34,876 bases of DNA, from assembly GCA_014730275.1 (NCBI GenBank), contig WJIL01000129.1, forward strand, positions 1 to 34,876. The letters are read 5' to 3'. A model generated the notes under the pieces. That model was not told the DNA's origin and searched no databases. It saw only the letters and a program-made list of their open reading frames with translations. How positions within the stretch are numbered: the first letter of the stretch is position 1; each line of letters starts with the position of its first letter. The DNA comes from Candidatus Lokiarchaeota archaeon (GTDB lineage: Archaea; Asgardarchaeota; Thorarchaeia; Thorarchaeales; Thorarchaeaceae). This document shows positions 15,991 to 25,376 of the stretch, piece after piece. The translations under genes were made by a program, and so were the position numbers.

Positions 15991-16896
15991 ATGATACAAT
16001 TGGGCTTCATTGAAGATTTTGTTGTATGGTTGCAGAATATCCCTCAGAATCTTCAAGACCCAGTTGTTGTTGGCCTTGTATTGTTTCTATTGAGTTTGGC
16101 ATATATCATAATCTCTCGAAGCCTTAGCTCCGCATTGGAAGAAATAGGATTATCCGGTCAATTTTCTACGGGTATCAGTCTAATCCTTCGTTTGATTTTC
16201 GTCGTAATCGGGATTATCCTGGTGGTGAATCTATTTGACCCAGCTATTGGAGCACTATTGTCCCTTTCTACTGTTTTCGGTACCGCCCTGGGTCTTGCTT
16301 TCTCACAGGCCGTAAGTGAGATAGTAAATGGCCTCTATATTTTGATAGCACGTCCCTTTAGAGTTGGTGATTATGTTAGAATTGCCAATGACGAAGGAAT
16401 TGTAACTGACGTGAATCTTTACTATACTCGTATTCAGCAACCTGATGAGACCCGTTTACGAATTCCGAATTCAAAAGTACTATCAAGTGATGTTGTCAAT
16501 TTCCGTGTTGACGTGAAGGATGTCATCAAGGATGTCACGAGCGAACGATTGCAGACCCTGAATACTGACCAGCGGGGAACTCTGAGCAACGTTATCTCCC
16601 GGCTGAAATCAATTACCCATACCGAGACTGCTTTTCGTTATACCTTTGATTTGACAATACACCACAGTCTTGACCATGTTGCTTTGAGAAAAAATTTCGA
16701 TGAAGTCTGTGAAGATTGGGAAGAGGTGTTTCTTGTAAAACCCAATTGGCAGGTTTGGGATACTTCTGATAATTCAATTATATATCGTGTTACCATCATC
16801 GTGGATGAGCCGAGAGAGCTCTTAGTGCACATTGCCGATTTGATGAATGAATTACTTCTACCTTACAGGAAGAAGCCAACTGAAACAGAGGAATAA
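15991..16896 (+). CDS. MscS-family mechanosensitive channel
   Basis: A 301-residue small-conductance channel, close in length to E. coli MscS. Three membrane helices lie at about 24-44, 62-82 and 85-106; the third is the pore helix (FGTALGLAFSQAVSEIVNG) rich in small residues. IARPFRVGDYVRI (119-131) opens the beta domain, LRIPNSKVLSSDVVNF follows, and an alpha/beta vestibule domain runs to about 290. It relieves osmotic pressure by opening under membrane tension. The start is ATG 15991. It ends 12 bases before the converging small membrane protein. Confidence 0.93.
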   Translation: MIQLGFIEDFVVWLQNIPQNLQDPVVVGLVLFLLSLAYIIISRSLSSALEEIGLSGQFSTGISLILRLIFVVIGIILVVNLFDPAIGALLSLSTVFGTALGLAFSQAVSEIVNGLYILIARPFRVGDYVRIANDEGIVTDVNLYYTRIQQPDETRLRIPNSKVLSSDVVNFRVDVKDVIKDVTSERLQTLNTDQRGTLSNVISRLKSITHTETAFRYTFDLTIHHSLDHVALRKNFDEVCEDWEEVFLVKPNWQVWDTSDNSIIYRVTIIVDEPRELLVHIADLMNELLLPYRKKPTETEE

Positions 16897-16908
16897 TTCT
16901 CACATCTC

Positions 16909-17139
16909 TTAGGATTCTTCTATTTGCTTAGCTTCGATGAGCTGCTTTTGGTGTTTCCGTAGCATCCAGACGGAATACAGCAGAATAGCTAACCCCCCGA
17001 AAATACCCATTAACCACAACTCACTCGCAAAGGGATGAGAAAGCCATTTGGTCAAGATGTATACATTGAGACTGAAGAAGAAAATACCAAACGAGATAAT
17101 TATCGCATAATATGACCACGGTAATCTGTCTTGCTCCAT
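16909..17139 (-). CDS. Small two-helix membrane protein
   Basis: A 76-residue protein from ATG 17139 with two hydrophobic helices (about 10-30 and 41-59) and a polar C-terminus (RKHQKQLIEAKQIEES). The frame is open to an ATG at 17187. However, CTATAAAG at 17177-17170 sits about 31 bases before ATG 17139, which would place transcription initiation inside the longer reading, so the shorter form is preferred. No family is recognised. It converges with the MscS gene and lies downstream of the ABC operon, 138 bases from its last stop, with its own promoter. Confidence 0.6.
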   Translation of the reverse strand: MEQDRLPWSYYAIIISFGIFFFSLNVYILTKWLSHPFASELWLMGIFGGLAILLYSVWMLRKHQKQLIEAKQIEES

Positions 17140-17277
17140 ATTTAGCCCGTGCTTCTCTCCAAGACAGAACTTTATAGAGATTGCCATCTCACTTGTCTTT
17201 TTTCCACGATTTCTACTGTTATCCCCCTCATTACCACTAAAGAACCTTCATTCAGGCTGGAGTGGAATTTGTGCGAT

Positions 17278-18150
17278 CTAGGATTTTTGGTTATTTTCCT
17301 CTCTCATTTCCAGCGGTGTAACGAGTAATCCTTCGGATGTCGCTTTCAATACGACGCGCTTCTCAATTCCAGCCATACGCCTAATAGCTTCAGGAATAAC
17401 CATTCGCCCTTTTGCATCCACTTCTGATATGTCACCATAGAGCACATGCTTCTGCCCCTCAATAAGACCATCTCTGATACGCAATATTCGATCTGCGTAT
17501 TCAGCAACGCGGGGATTATGTGTGACGTTCACAATGGTTGTTCCGAATTCTCGGTTAGTCTTACGCAAAGCTTCCATGACGATATCGGCTGTTTCGGTAT
17601 CCAGTTCTCCAGTAACCTCGTCCGCGAGTAGAAGCTCTGGTTGGTTTGCAAGCGCTACACAAATGGCTACCCGTTGGTTCTCTCCACCTGATAGCTGATT
17701 TGGCTTATGGTCCATTCTGTGCTCCAGATTGAATGTCTCGAGTAATTCCTTGGCTCGTTTGTCTATTTTGCCCTTTGGAGCATTGGCTAGTTTCATCGGG
17801 ACTTTCACGTTTTTCAGAGCTGACAAGCCTGGGATGAGATTGCCAACCTGCCAGACAAACCCTACCTTCTTCCGTCTGTATAGCATGGCACGCCTATCGT
17901 TGAGCAAGGTGATGTTATGGCCATCAAAGAGCACTTTCCCGGCTGTTGGCTTGTCCAGAGCCCCGATTAATTTCAGGAGCGTTGATTTTCCCGAGCCGGA
18001 AGGTCCAACTATCGAGATGAATTCTCCATGATCAACCTCAAAATCCATACCCCTCAAAGCGATAACTTCCTTTCGTCCTCGGCGATAGACTTTCATGAGA
18101 TCTCGTACCACAAGTTTGTTCTCTTCCGCGATTTGTTCTAAATCTTCCAT
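17278..18150 (-). CDS. ABC ATPase (LolD/MacB type) fused to a C-terminal AbrB-like domain
   Basis: A 290-residue protein. Residues 14-231 are an ABC ATPase with Walker A GPSGSGKST (49-57), Q101, signature LSGGENQR (153-160), Walker B LLLADE (173-178, E178 catalytic) and H211. The usual LADEPTG reads LADEVTG. Residues 238-281 match the AbrB/MazE swapped-hairpin fold: YGDISEVDAKGRMVIPEAIR then LVTPLE. AbrB domains normally dimerise and bind DNA. On an ABC ATPase the domain could act as a dimerisation or regulatory module, or as a transcription regulator responsive to transport (inference). GGAGGG six bases before ATG 18150 marks the start. It is the last gene of the four-gene operon, 14 bases after the permease stop. 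Confidence 0.9.
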   Translation of the reverse strand: MEDLEQIAEENKLVVRDLMKVYRRGRKEVIALRGMDFEVDHGEFISIVGPSGSGKSTLLKLIGALDKPTAGKVLFDGHNITLLNDRRAMLYRRKKVGFVWQVGNLIPGLSALKNVKVPMKLANAPKGKIDKRAKELLETFNLEHRMDHKPNQLSGGENQRVAICVALANQPELLLADEVTGELDTETADIVMEALRKTNREFGTTIVNVTHNPRVAEYADRILRIRDGLIEGQKHVLYGDISEVDAKGRMVIPEAIRRMAGIEKRVVLKATSEGLLVTPLEMREENNQKS

Positions 18151-18164
18151 GTTGTTCCCTCCAA

Positions 18165-20990
18165 TCAGCTGACGTACTGGATTTCCTTCGCGATATTTTT
18201 CTCCAAAGTCTCTTTGGTGATGAAGTAAGTTGTAATGACCACTGCTGCTATCGTAACCAAGAAGATGAGTCCGATAGTAGCAACCGGTACACTTGGAATC
18301 ACTCGGAGCCTCAGCCAGGGCAAGGAGATTGATGTGCCCAAGAAGCTCAAGGGGATCTGAATTGCAAATCCTGTTAGTACGAGACCAATCAATCCTCCTA
18401 TTGCTGCGGCAACCACCGTCGTAGCCAAGGAGTCTACGAGCATCGGAATCATAATGGATTGGCTTTCTGTCCCAAGGGCTCTCAGCACTGAAAGCGGCCG
18501 TCTTAGATTCTGAATCCTGACAACGGTGACTATTGCAATGCCTGCTGTCAAGTAGATTAATGAGAAAACTACATTCAGAGTATAGACGCCGTATATTGTC
18601 TGGGCACCTCTTGAATCGAGTGACTGATCAAGATTCAGGAGCCCTGAATCGATGCTTTCGAAAGAGGACTCGGATAGATCGGAAATTTCGTTCATGACCC
18701 TTGTGTAGTTGGCCCCATCATCCAGCTTGATATAGAAGCTGGAAACTTTGCTAGTATCGGTGCAGGTATGGACATAGTCCAGATTCATAATGGCAAACCG
18801 ATTCAGTTCGGGTTTTCCTGGGAAGTAGGTGGTTTCTATCCCATATTGACTCTGAAATGCTAGGATATCAACAATTTCACAATCTGACGTGTTCTGCCAG
18901 CTAGGGCCCTGCAAAGTGATTTCAATTTCGTTCGAATAAACTGGTGTTCTTCCAGAGATACTTGTCTCGTAATGATGAACTGGTTTGAACGAGGTAATCA
19001 CGTTTTGGTTGTTGAGTGACATCTGGTTCAGAGATTGGGCAGGGGTTTGGTCATTGGCAAAATAGTCTAACCAGAATGCTGTTTCAGCCCAAGCTTGGGC
19101 TTGGACACCAAAAATGTCGATTTCCTCTGTTACATATCGATAGCTACCATCCCATTGTGCTTGCCTGTATTCTACCTCACCGGACGTCTGAAATACAGCA
19201 GAGCCTTTTTTCACACCATCAATCTTAGTAATCTCATCTAGCATATCCAAGGTGACGTTGCTCATCTCTGGACGCACTCGAACAACAACATCTCCACCTG
19301 CCTCAAACATGCTTAGAGATCGAGTATGATTATAGCCTGTTTCTGCTGAAATGGAACAGAACAGACCGGCAGCAAAAACCAGACCAACAAACACAACCGC
19401 TATGGATTCACTCTTTTTGAACATCATGACGGTTCGTGACAACAAACGAGATCCGGGTGCATACTTCTCTGTTTTCAATCGAGAGACAATGTTCGCTTTT
19501 ACGTTTGGACCCCCTCTGGAGAGCAACCGTGCAAAACCCAAAACAAAGATGCCCATGAAGATGACTATAACAATGCTAAAGTACAGAGTTGCTCTACTGT
19601 ATCCAACTCCCGTATATCCGAACAAGGAAAACATTGGATACAAGAAGAAAGCCGAAATCCCGACAGCCGCAAGGTCAATGAAGGGATTGCCCAGATCACT
19701 TTCTTCCTCTAAGACTTCTTTTTCCAGCCATGCATGTGCTTCTTCCGGTGACATAAGAAGGGCTTGAACTGCTGTTGGAATGGATACAGCCACGCCGACA
19801 CCAAAGGCGAAAAGAAACACAGATGCAACAGCATCTTGTTCAAGGAGCAGAGTGAAACCAGCCATCCTTTCAAAACTGAACTCAAGTAGAGTACGAACTG
19901 AACCAGAGAGATAGGACGAAAGTAGGCCAACCAATACAGCACCGAAGCTTCCAATCAGTGCCACGGTGATGGCTTGCAACAAAACCCATTTGAAGGCCTG
20001 CCAGCCAGAAGCCCCTCTGGTTTTGAGAGTACCGACATTTTTTCTTCTTTGATCAGCGAGAAGTTCCGAATTATAGTAAACTAGCATGATTCCCATTGTG
20101 AGGGCGGGGACGGAAAAGGCCAAAGAAATCGATGTGACGGTTTGAGCCCATCTCGAATATGAAATGAGTGTGTCTTCCAGTTCGTAGTCGGATAGATAGG
20201 CATAGGGCAGGGTGTCCTGCTCTATCCGTTTCCCAACATCCTCAGCCCGATCCGCAGGAGAAATATCTGGATACGAGAGTATAGCAGATTCATCTAAATC
20301 TACCCATACAATATCAGACTGACTGACATAGCCCCTTGGTTCTAGCCGAGAGAAGATTTCATCCAACCCGTGCTTGGTCGTTAGCATTCGAAGCATTGAA
20401 GCCCCTTCTCCGGGAGAGTACCAAGACTGGCCGAAAAGACTGGTTTCGAATGTTCCAACAATGATGAAATCCTTTTCTATATCGATTCTTGTTCCATTCT
20501 CATAGATTCTCGCCTTAGCCGTAAAATTGTCCCCTAGGGATAAGCCATAATGCTCAAGGGTAGAAGTTTCAATGTAACACGAAGAATCGTTTAGATTGCC
20601 TATGCTGATCGTGATTTCGAAAGCCTTTGGAAACATTGAGAATGTGTTTTCAGAGAGTCCAAGATAGACATGTTCTTGATACATATATTCGTCGGCGTCC
20701 CAATCATAGGATCTTACCTTACTGAGGAGGTCGGCACCTTCTACGTCTTGCTGGTCCTCGATGATACCTTGGATGTCATCTGTTGTTGTTTCATTTTGTT
20801 CGTAGAATTGGTAGGACATTGCAACTTGCATATCAACTGAGATTTCTGTTGTCATCTCATTTAGCACGTCCGGCCGAATGCTGTCCATGTAGAACAAGAC
20901 ACCGCCCAAAACCCCTGCAGACAAGGAGAATACAATCAGTGTAGCAAGTACTTTTCGCTTATCTGATGATAATCTGGCTAACATGTACAT
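18165..20990 (-). CDS. FtsX/MacB-like ABC permease, 941 residues
   Basis: A large membrane protein with a duplicated FtsX core. It has an N-terminal helix (about 14-35) and a first extracytoplasmic domain (40-275) with N-glycosylation sequons. The first FtsX helix set is at about 283-412 (VGTLKTRGASGWQAFKWVLLQ is the FtsX coupling motif). Helices at 442-490 and 525-548 follow, then a second extracytoplasmic domain (550-800), and a C-terminal FtsX set at 803-926 with VLRALGTESQSI. FtsX-type permeases of the LolCDE/MacB class move or extract lipoproteins, lipids or peptides, or act as mechanotransmitters. The start is ATG 20990, directly after the upstream TAA, with GGAGGGG overlapping the upstream gene's last codons. 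It ends 14 bases before the AbrB-fused ATPase. Confidence 0.85.
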   Translation of the reverse strand: MYMLARLSSDKRKVLATLIVFSLSAGVLGGVLFYMDSIRPDVLNEMTTEISVDMQVAMSYQFYEQNETTTDDIQGIIEDQQDVEGADLLSKVRSYDWDADEYMYQEHVYLGLSENTFSMFPKAFEITISIGNLNDSSCYIETSTLEHYGLSLGDNFTAKARIYENGTRIDIEKDFIIVGTFETSLFGQSWYSPGEGASMLRMLTTKHGLDEIFSRLEPRGYVSQSDIVWVDLDESAILSYPDISPADRAEDVGKRIEQDTLPYAYLSDYELEDTLISYSRWAQTVTSISLAFSVPALTMGIMLVYYNSELLADQRRKNVGTLKTRGASGWQAFKWVLLQAITVALIGSFGAVLVGLLSSYLSGSVRTLLEFSFERMAGFTLLLEQDAVASVFLFAFGVGVAVSIPTAVQALLMSPEEAHAWLEKEVLEEESDLGNPFIDLAAVGISAFFLYPMFSLFGYTGVGYSRATLYFSIVIVIFMGIFVLGFARLLSRGGPNVKANIVSRLKTEKYAPGSRLLSRTVMMFKKSESIAVVFVGLVFAAGLFCSISAETGYNHTRSLSMFEAGGDVVVRVRPEMSNVTLDMLDEITKIDGVKKGSAVFQTSGEVEYRQAQWDGSYRYVTEEIDIFGVQAQAWAETAFWLDYFANDQTPAQSLNQMSLNNQNVITSFKPVHHYETSISGRTPVYSNEIEITLQGPSWQNTSDCEIVDILAFQSQYGIETTYFPGKPELNRFAIMNLDYVHTCTDTSKVSSFYIKLDDGANYTRVMNEISDLSESSFESIDSGLLNLDQSLDSRGAQTIYGVYTLNVVFSLIYLTAGIAIVTVVRIQNLRRPLSVLRALGTESQSIMIPMLVDSLATTVVAAAIGGLIGLVLTGFAIQIPLSFLGTSISLPWLRLRVIPSVPVATIGLIFLVTIAAVVITTYFITKETLEKNIAKEIQYVS

Positions 20991-23780
20991 TTAGACCCCT
21001 CCTCGGTAAGGGCCAGCTTCGGCCCAGTGTGCGTTCAAAGCTTCCTGAAGATTCACGCGAGAGTTTGTTACAGCCACAATGACAATCATGCCCACCATAG
21101 AAACCACAAAGAAGACGAGAATGGTAAGAAGGCTTATCCATGGGATAGAGGGGAATATGCCTACAGGGAATATGAAGTTGCTAGTGGAAATCGTTGCAAG
21201 TGTGTTTGCTATGAAGATAGGGGAGAACAGCAGAAGCAACATTAGGGCTGATAGTGTTATTATGAGCAACTCGGCAACCTGTGTTTTGATGACATCTATC
21301 GTCTCGGCTCCCATCGCTCGCAAGAGAGCTACTTCACGTTTTCGTGAGCGAACATCCTCGGCTGCGTAGACTGAGAACCCTCCAAACATAACAAGAACCA
21401 TGGCTGCTGTTGTCATTGTATCGACTGCGCGGTTCATACTGTATCTGGCTTGTTTGATATATTGGGAGAGTTCATATTCTACAGTTGTCCAGCCGTCGTT
21501 GGCGTACATGAAACCAATTCTCTCTGGATTCTCACTGACTGCGTTACCACAGCTATTCATGAGTTCCTCCGCTATCGCTGTGGAATTTGTGCCTTCATTG
21601 ACGTTTACACAAAGGACGCTACGTGCTGAACTAGTGAAATTAACCCCGCCTGCAAGATATTCTCTGTTTGCATATATGACATCTGTTCCGAAAGGCCGCT
21701 GGTAATAGGAATCGTGCTGGGTTTTCAAGAGACTTGCATCAGAAAGGCCTTTCACTATGCCGAGAACTGAAAACACATAGATTTTTTGACCTTCGTCTGT
21801 TTCGATTGATGCTCTCATGGAATTCCCCACAGCCAAATCGTATTCGTCAGCTATGTCGTTAGTTATTATGGCGCCATTCGGTGTATCCTCCAACTCCTCC
21901 ATCTTCTGGGCAAGTATGGCTGATTCATTCAACAATGTTCCTGTATAGTCATATCCTACTTGACCAAACTCGCTTGGATCGAAAGCTGCTAGACGTAAAT
22001 CTCCTCCATACTGTGTTGAGAGCATCACGTCCAAAACAGACAAGAGAGCCATTTTTTCGGTATCTGGATGAGCAGACACATTGTTGAAGAAAGCTTCCCA
22101 GTCTTCTGGGTGTTGTTCATCTAGATGAAATGTCATATCTCCCGCAAATGCGAAGCGGGCATGGTTCTTCTTGGTCATGGGCAATGATGTATCTATCACA
22201 GCCATGTTCCATGCCAAGCTTATGGCGAGTACCAGAACTAATATCGTTGGGGCTGCTGATGAGGCACTTTTTCCAACTCTTCGAACACCCACCGAAGCGG
22301 ACAGCTTTCCTACTGCTTTTTCAAACTCTCTGGATATTCGTGAAGAACCCTTTCTTAATGCCTTGATTGTCAGGCTGGCAATCGCTAGAAAGATAGCCAG
22401 AGGCACTACAGAGAGAATGAAGGAAAGCATCGGGTTAGTTTGAGCTTGGGCTCCAAGAGAGTACAAAGCTACTGTAATAAGAATCGATAACACCAGAACG
22501 ACCGAATCCCAACGGATAAGTCTCAGACCCTTAGCTAGCTTGGCAAGCTTGCCTTCACCTTCATCCACTGGCTCTTTAATTGCATAGATAACAAAGTAGC
22601 TGCCCAGCGTCATCATCGGAAGAATCATGCCAACCACAGCTGTTAGAATCAATGATTCAAGCGTAATAAGAAATGGCTCGGAAAAGAACAGGTTTGGTAT
22701 AAACTGAAAATAGCCGACAGCAGAGAGAGCTATTCTGCTAAGCAACACACCGAGTCCTAATCCCAATATGGTGCCAGAAGCTGAAAGAATCAGTATTTCT
22801 CGAATGATAATCCTGTCAGTATCTTGTTTTGAAGCTCCTCGAGCTTGGAGCATACTGGTCTCATACTCACGTTCATTCACATTGTATCGTATTGCAAGCA
22901 ACATTAAAAGAATGACAAGAAGCATGATCCCTGTCGACCGCACTAGCTGGCTCATCCTTGCACTGGCTTGCCAGTCTTTGTATTCCAAAAGTGCCCTACC
23001 TATGATATTGTTTACTCTATACTGCGAATACCCTTGCTGCTCATATTGTGGATCTAAGCTCTGCACTGCCTCCTCTATTCTTCTAACAAAGGCGATGGAA
23101 CTACTCACATCAAACGGTGTTACTGGGTCCCTGTTGATTTCGACGTGAACGGACTCCTCTATGTAGTAATTGTCATATCCTTCTGAGCCCACGACTTCGG
23201 GGAGGACAATGGCTATCGCGAAGTATGAACCATACCACCCAGGCAATTGCGAGGGGTGGTTTTCAAACAACCCGACGACGGTCATATTGATCCAATGTGG
23301 TTGTTCCACATCACTTCTGTAGTATGAGTAGTTTATTGTCTTGCCAATGGAAGCATTTAGATCGGTTGCTCTTTCAAATGCAATTGCGATTTCGGATGTG
23401 CTATTGGGATACCGGCCCGATTGTATTGAATAGACATCGGGAAACTCCTCGAGGTAGGTACTATCGATGTAAGCTATCTTGAGGTTGCTTGCATATCTTA
23501 AATCTCCTGACCTAAACCATCCTTCTCCTAAGGTTATCGCTGCAGCTTTCTGGATTCCGTCGATGGCTTCAATGTCGTCAACTTCTGCTTGGATATCTCC
23601 ACCTTCTAAAGACATAGCAACGGGCCCAATGTCCATGTAGCTTTCCCATTCATGAATCGAATAGGAGTCGACATAGACTGTTGTACCCATAGCAACTGCT
23701 GATGCTAGGCATAAACAAATCAGTGTTAGCCCTTTTCTTCTCAAGCTGTGAAATGCTTCGTAACCTGCAGGTACAGCCAA
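20991..23780 (-). CDS. FtsX/MacB-like ABC permease, 929 residues
   Basis: A paralogue-like partner of the adjacent 941-residue permease with the same plan: an N-terminal helix (about 17-36), a first extracytoplasmic domain, an FtsX helix set near 280-400 (MLQARGASKQDTDRIIIREI), helices at about 420-470 and 500-530, a second extracytoplasmic domain, and a C-terminal FtsX set near 785-910 (ALLRAMGAETIDVIKTQVAE). Sequence identity to the 941-residue protein is visibly low, so they are probably non-interchangeable halves of one transporter. The start is TTG 23780 with AAGGGGAAAG just before it, 12 bases after the ATPase stop. Its own stop abuts the next gene's ATG. Confidence 0.85.
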   Translation of the reverse strand: MAVPAGYEAFHSLRRKGLTLICLCLASAVAMGTTVYVDSYSIHEWESYMDIGPVAMSLEGGDIQAEVDDIEAIDGIQKAAAITLGEGWFRSGDLRYASNLKIAYIDSTYLEEFPDVYSIQSGRYPNSTSEIAIAFERATDLNASIGKTINYSYYRSDVEQPHWINMTVVGLFENHPSQLPGWYGSYFAIAIVLPEVVGSEGYDNYYIEESVHVEINRDPVTPFDVSSSIAFVRRIEEAVQSLDPQYEQQGYSQYRVNNIIGRALLEYKDWQASARMSQLVRSTGIMLLVILLMLLAIRYNVNEREYETSMLQARGASKQDTDRIIIREILILSASGTILGLGLGVLLSRIALSAVGYFQFIPNLFFSEPFLITLESLILTAVVGMILPMMTLGSYFVIYAIKEPVDEGEGKLAKLAKGLRLIRWDSVVLVLSILITVALYSLGAQAQTNPMLSFILSVVPLAIFLAIASLTIKALRKGSSRISREFEKAVGKLSASVGVRRVGKSASSAAPTILVLVLAISLAWNMAVIDTSLPMTKKNHARFAFAGDMTFHLDEQHPEDWEAFFNNVSAHPDTEKMALLSVLDVMLSTQYGGDLRLAAFDPSEFGQVGYDYTGTLLNESAILAQKMEELEDTPNGAIITNDIADEYDLAVGNSMRASIETDEGQKIYVFSVLGIVKGLSDASLLKTQHDSYYQRPFGTDVIYANREYLAGGVNFTSSARSVLCVNVNEGTNSTAIAEELMNSCGNAVSENPERIGFMYANDGWTTVEYELSQYIKQARYSMNRAVDTMTTAAMVLVMFGGFSVYAAEDVRSRKREVALLRAMGAETIDVIKTQVAELLIITLSALMLLLLFSPIFIANTLATISTSNFIFPVGIFPSIPWISLLTILVFFVVSMVGMIVIVAVTNSRVNLQEALNAHWAEAGPYRGGV

Positions 23781-23792
23781 TTCTTTCCCCTT

Positions 23793-24491
23793 CTATTCTA
23801 CGCCGACGATTTCTCCGTCTCTCATTCTATAGGTCTTGTCCATTTGTTTGCCTACTTCGGGATCGTGAGTTACAGATACTAAGGTTCCGCCTTCTCCTTT
23901 GGTGAGCTTGACAAGGACGTCGACGATTTCTTGTCCGGTTTGAGTGTCCAAATCACCGGTAGGTTCATCAGCTAACACAACCACTGATTTTGCTGACCCC
24001 TCTGGTTTGGCAAGAGCCCTTGCTATTGCAACCCGTTGCTGTTCGCCTCCTGACAACTCATCAGGTCTATGCTCTGCCCGTTCTGTTAAGCCTACAAGTC
24101 CTAGCAGGTGCTCTACTCGTTCCCTCCTCTGCTCTTCTTCTACTCCGGCGATGAGCAATGGCAGCTCCACATTCTCGTAAGCTGTAAGAACTGGAAGGAG
24201 ATTGAAAAATTGGAAAACGAAACTAATTTTGTCCCGCCTAATCCGTGTTAGTTCCTTTTCCGTCATTTCGGTGATATCGGTTCCATCAACGACAACGCTT
24301 CCCGTGGTTGGTTTGTCAAGTGCACCAATCATATTGAGCAGTGTTGTCTTGCCGGAACCAGAAGGCCCCATAATGGCAACAGCTTCGCCGCGCTTCACCT
24401 CAAGATTCACTCCACGCAGAGCTGGAACATCTACTTCACCCATATGATATATTTTTGAGACATCGGCTAGCTTCAGTATACTATCTTCCAA
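23793..24491 (-). CDS. ABC ATPase, LolD/MacB type
   Basis: A 232-residue ATPase with all motifs: Walker A GPSGSGKTT (42-50), Q94, LSGGEQQR (146-153), VVLADEPTGDLD (171-182, E176 catalytic) and H209. KPEGSAKS before Walker B is a short insertion compared with typical LolD. It is the first gene of a four-gene operon encoding ATPase, permease, permease and ATPase-AbrB, and probably pairs with the permeases to form an exporter or extractor. It starts at TTG 24491 (the upstream codons in frame run back to a stop without another start), with GGGAGTGGG 8-16 bases upstream. Unlike the other ATPase it has no C-terminal extension. Confidence 0.92.
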   Translation of the reverse strand: MEDSILKLADVSKIYHMGEVDVPALRGVNLEVKRGEAVAIMGPSGSGKTTLLNMIGALDKPTTGSVVVDGTDITEMTEKELTRIRRDKISFVFQFFNLLPVLTAYENVELPLLIAGVEEEQRRERVEHLLGLVGLTERAEHRPDELSGGEQQRVAIARALAKPEGSAKSVVVLADEPTGDLDTQTGQEIVDVLVKLTKGEGGTLVSVTHDPEVGKQMDKTYRMRDGEIVGVE

Positions 24492-24709
24492 GGGGGTTTC
24501 CCACTCCCGTTAATTCAAAATTGTCTACAGGTTGCCCTATTAGCTTTTCCTCTAACGCTTGAGCATTGGACTTCTCTTATTGTGTAAGGTGGGTGTTAGA
24601 AAGGAGTATTATCAGGAATTAAAAGCCAAACAATGAGTAGGAAAAAAAGAAGGTTTATGACTGAACAGCACATTTACGGACATATAACAATCACAGTGGA
24701 TGGGTCCAA

Positions 24710-25357
24710 ATGGTTCATGACATAATGGTCAATCGCTACGAGTTTTTCAGTTGGCGCGGATTCTTCACTGGTGCATCAATCATAGGCCTATCATTGATAC
24801 TACAATCCTTAATTGGTTTCCCACAGGTTTGGAATGAGCGTCCAATTCAGTTTGGCACTTCGATTCTGATTTCCTCAGTCATTGTTGGAACCGTCTGCGG
24901 TAGCGTGCTTGTTTTCTTGTTCCCGCCCAATCAGGATGTTATTGGCGTAGCCGGTTTGGGTAGTGACGATGTTTCTCAACATATCGCCCTATTCTTGGTT
25001 TTGCTCGCGTTGATGGAACCTGTTCTTTCCGGTTTCGTGTTTTTCTTTGAGTATTATGGACAAGATCCATTCGAGATGATTTGGGTCTTGGTCAGCTTTG
25101 GTGCAGTCAGTGCTGGCTTTGCATCTGCCATGTTTGACCGAACGAAAACAATAGCTCGAGATGTCCGAAATTACTTCGAAGATCATGAGGTACTTGACAT
25201 GACCAAGTTGGACTGGTTACAGGCAGTCGGACCCAGAGATGCTGCTTATCGAATGGGGATGCTTGGACGAGCCGCTGAAGAAATCGACTATGTTCGGGTT
25301 GTAGGACATCAAATGATCCAACTGAAAGACACAGAGAAAACTAGTTCCAATGAGTAG
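24710..25357 (+). CDS. Four-helix membrane protein with C-terminal cytoplasmic region
   Basis: A 215-residue protein with helices at about 17-37, 47-70, 92-113 and 121-142, then a hydrophilic C-terminus (143-215) containing KTIARDVRNYFEDHE and a segment LDWLQAVGPRDAAYRMG. The family is not recognised. It starts at ATG 24710 (ATG 24725 is an alternative). It is divergent from the ABC operon and converges on the zinc-finger gene. A conserved soluble tail after the helices could bind a partner, but nothing in the sequence names one. Confidence 0.7.
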   Translation: MVHDIMVNRYEFFSWRGFFTGASIIGLSLILQSLIGFPQVWNERPIQFGTSILISSVIVGTVCGSVLVFLFPPNQDVIGVAGLGSDDVSQHIALFLVLLALMEPVLSGFVFFFEYYGQDPFEMIWVLVSFGAVSAGFASAMFDRTKTIARDVRNYFEDHEVLDMTKLDWLQAVGPRDAAYRMGMLGRAAEEIDYVRVVGHQMIQLKDTEKTSSNE

Positions 25358-25376
25358 TATTATCAATCGTTTTCTC
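25334..25376. terminator. Inverted repeat at a convergent gene junction
   Basis: GAGAAAAC (25334-25341) and GTTTTCTC (25369-25376) are perfect 8-base arms around a 27-base loop. The loop contains the membrane-protein stop codon, and the right arm overlaps the stop of the zinc-finger gene. It ends in TTTTCTC on the plus strand. It is a weaker stem-loop candidate than the GC-rich ones. Confidence 0.35.

Noticed and set aside
24633-24725. 30-codon frame overlapping the start of the four-helix membrane protein
   Set aside because: It is short and without a clear ribosome site; it could be a leader peptide but nothing supports it.
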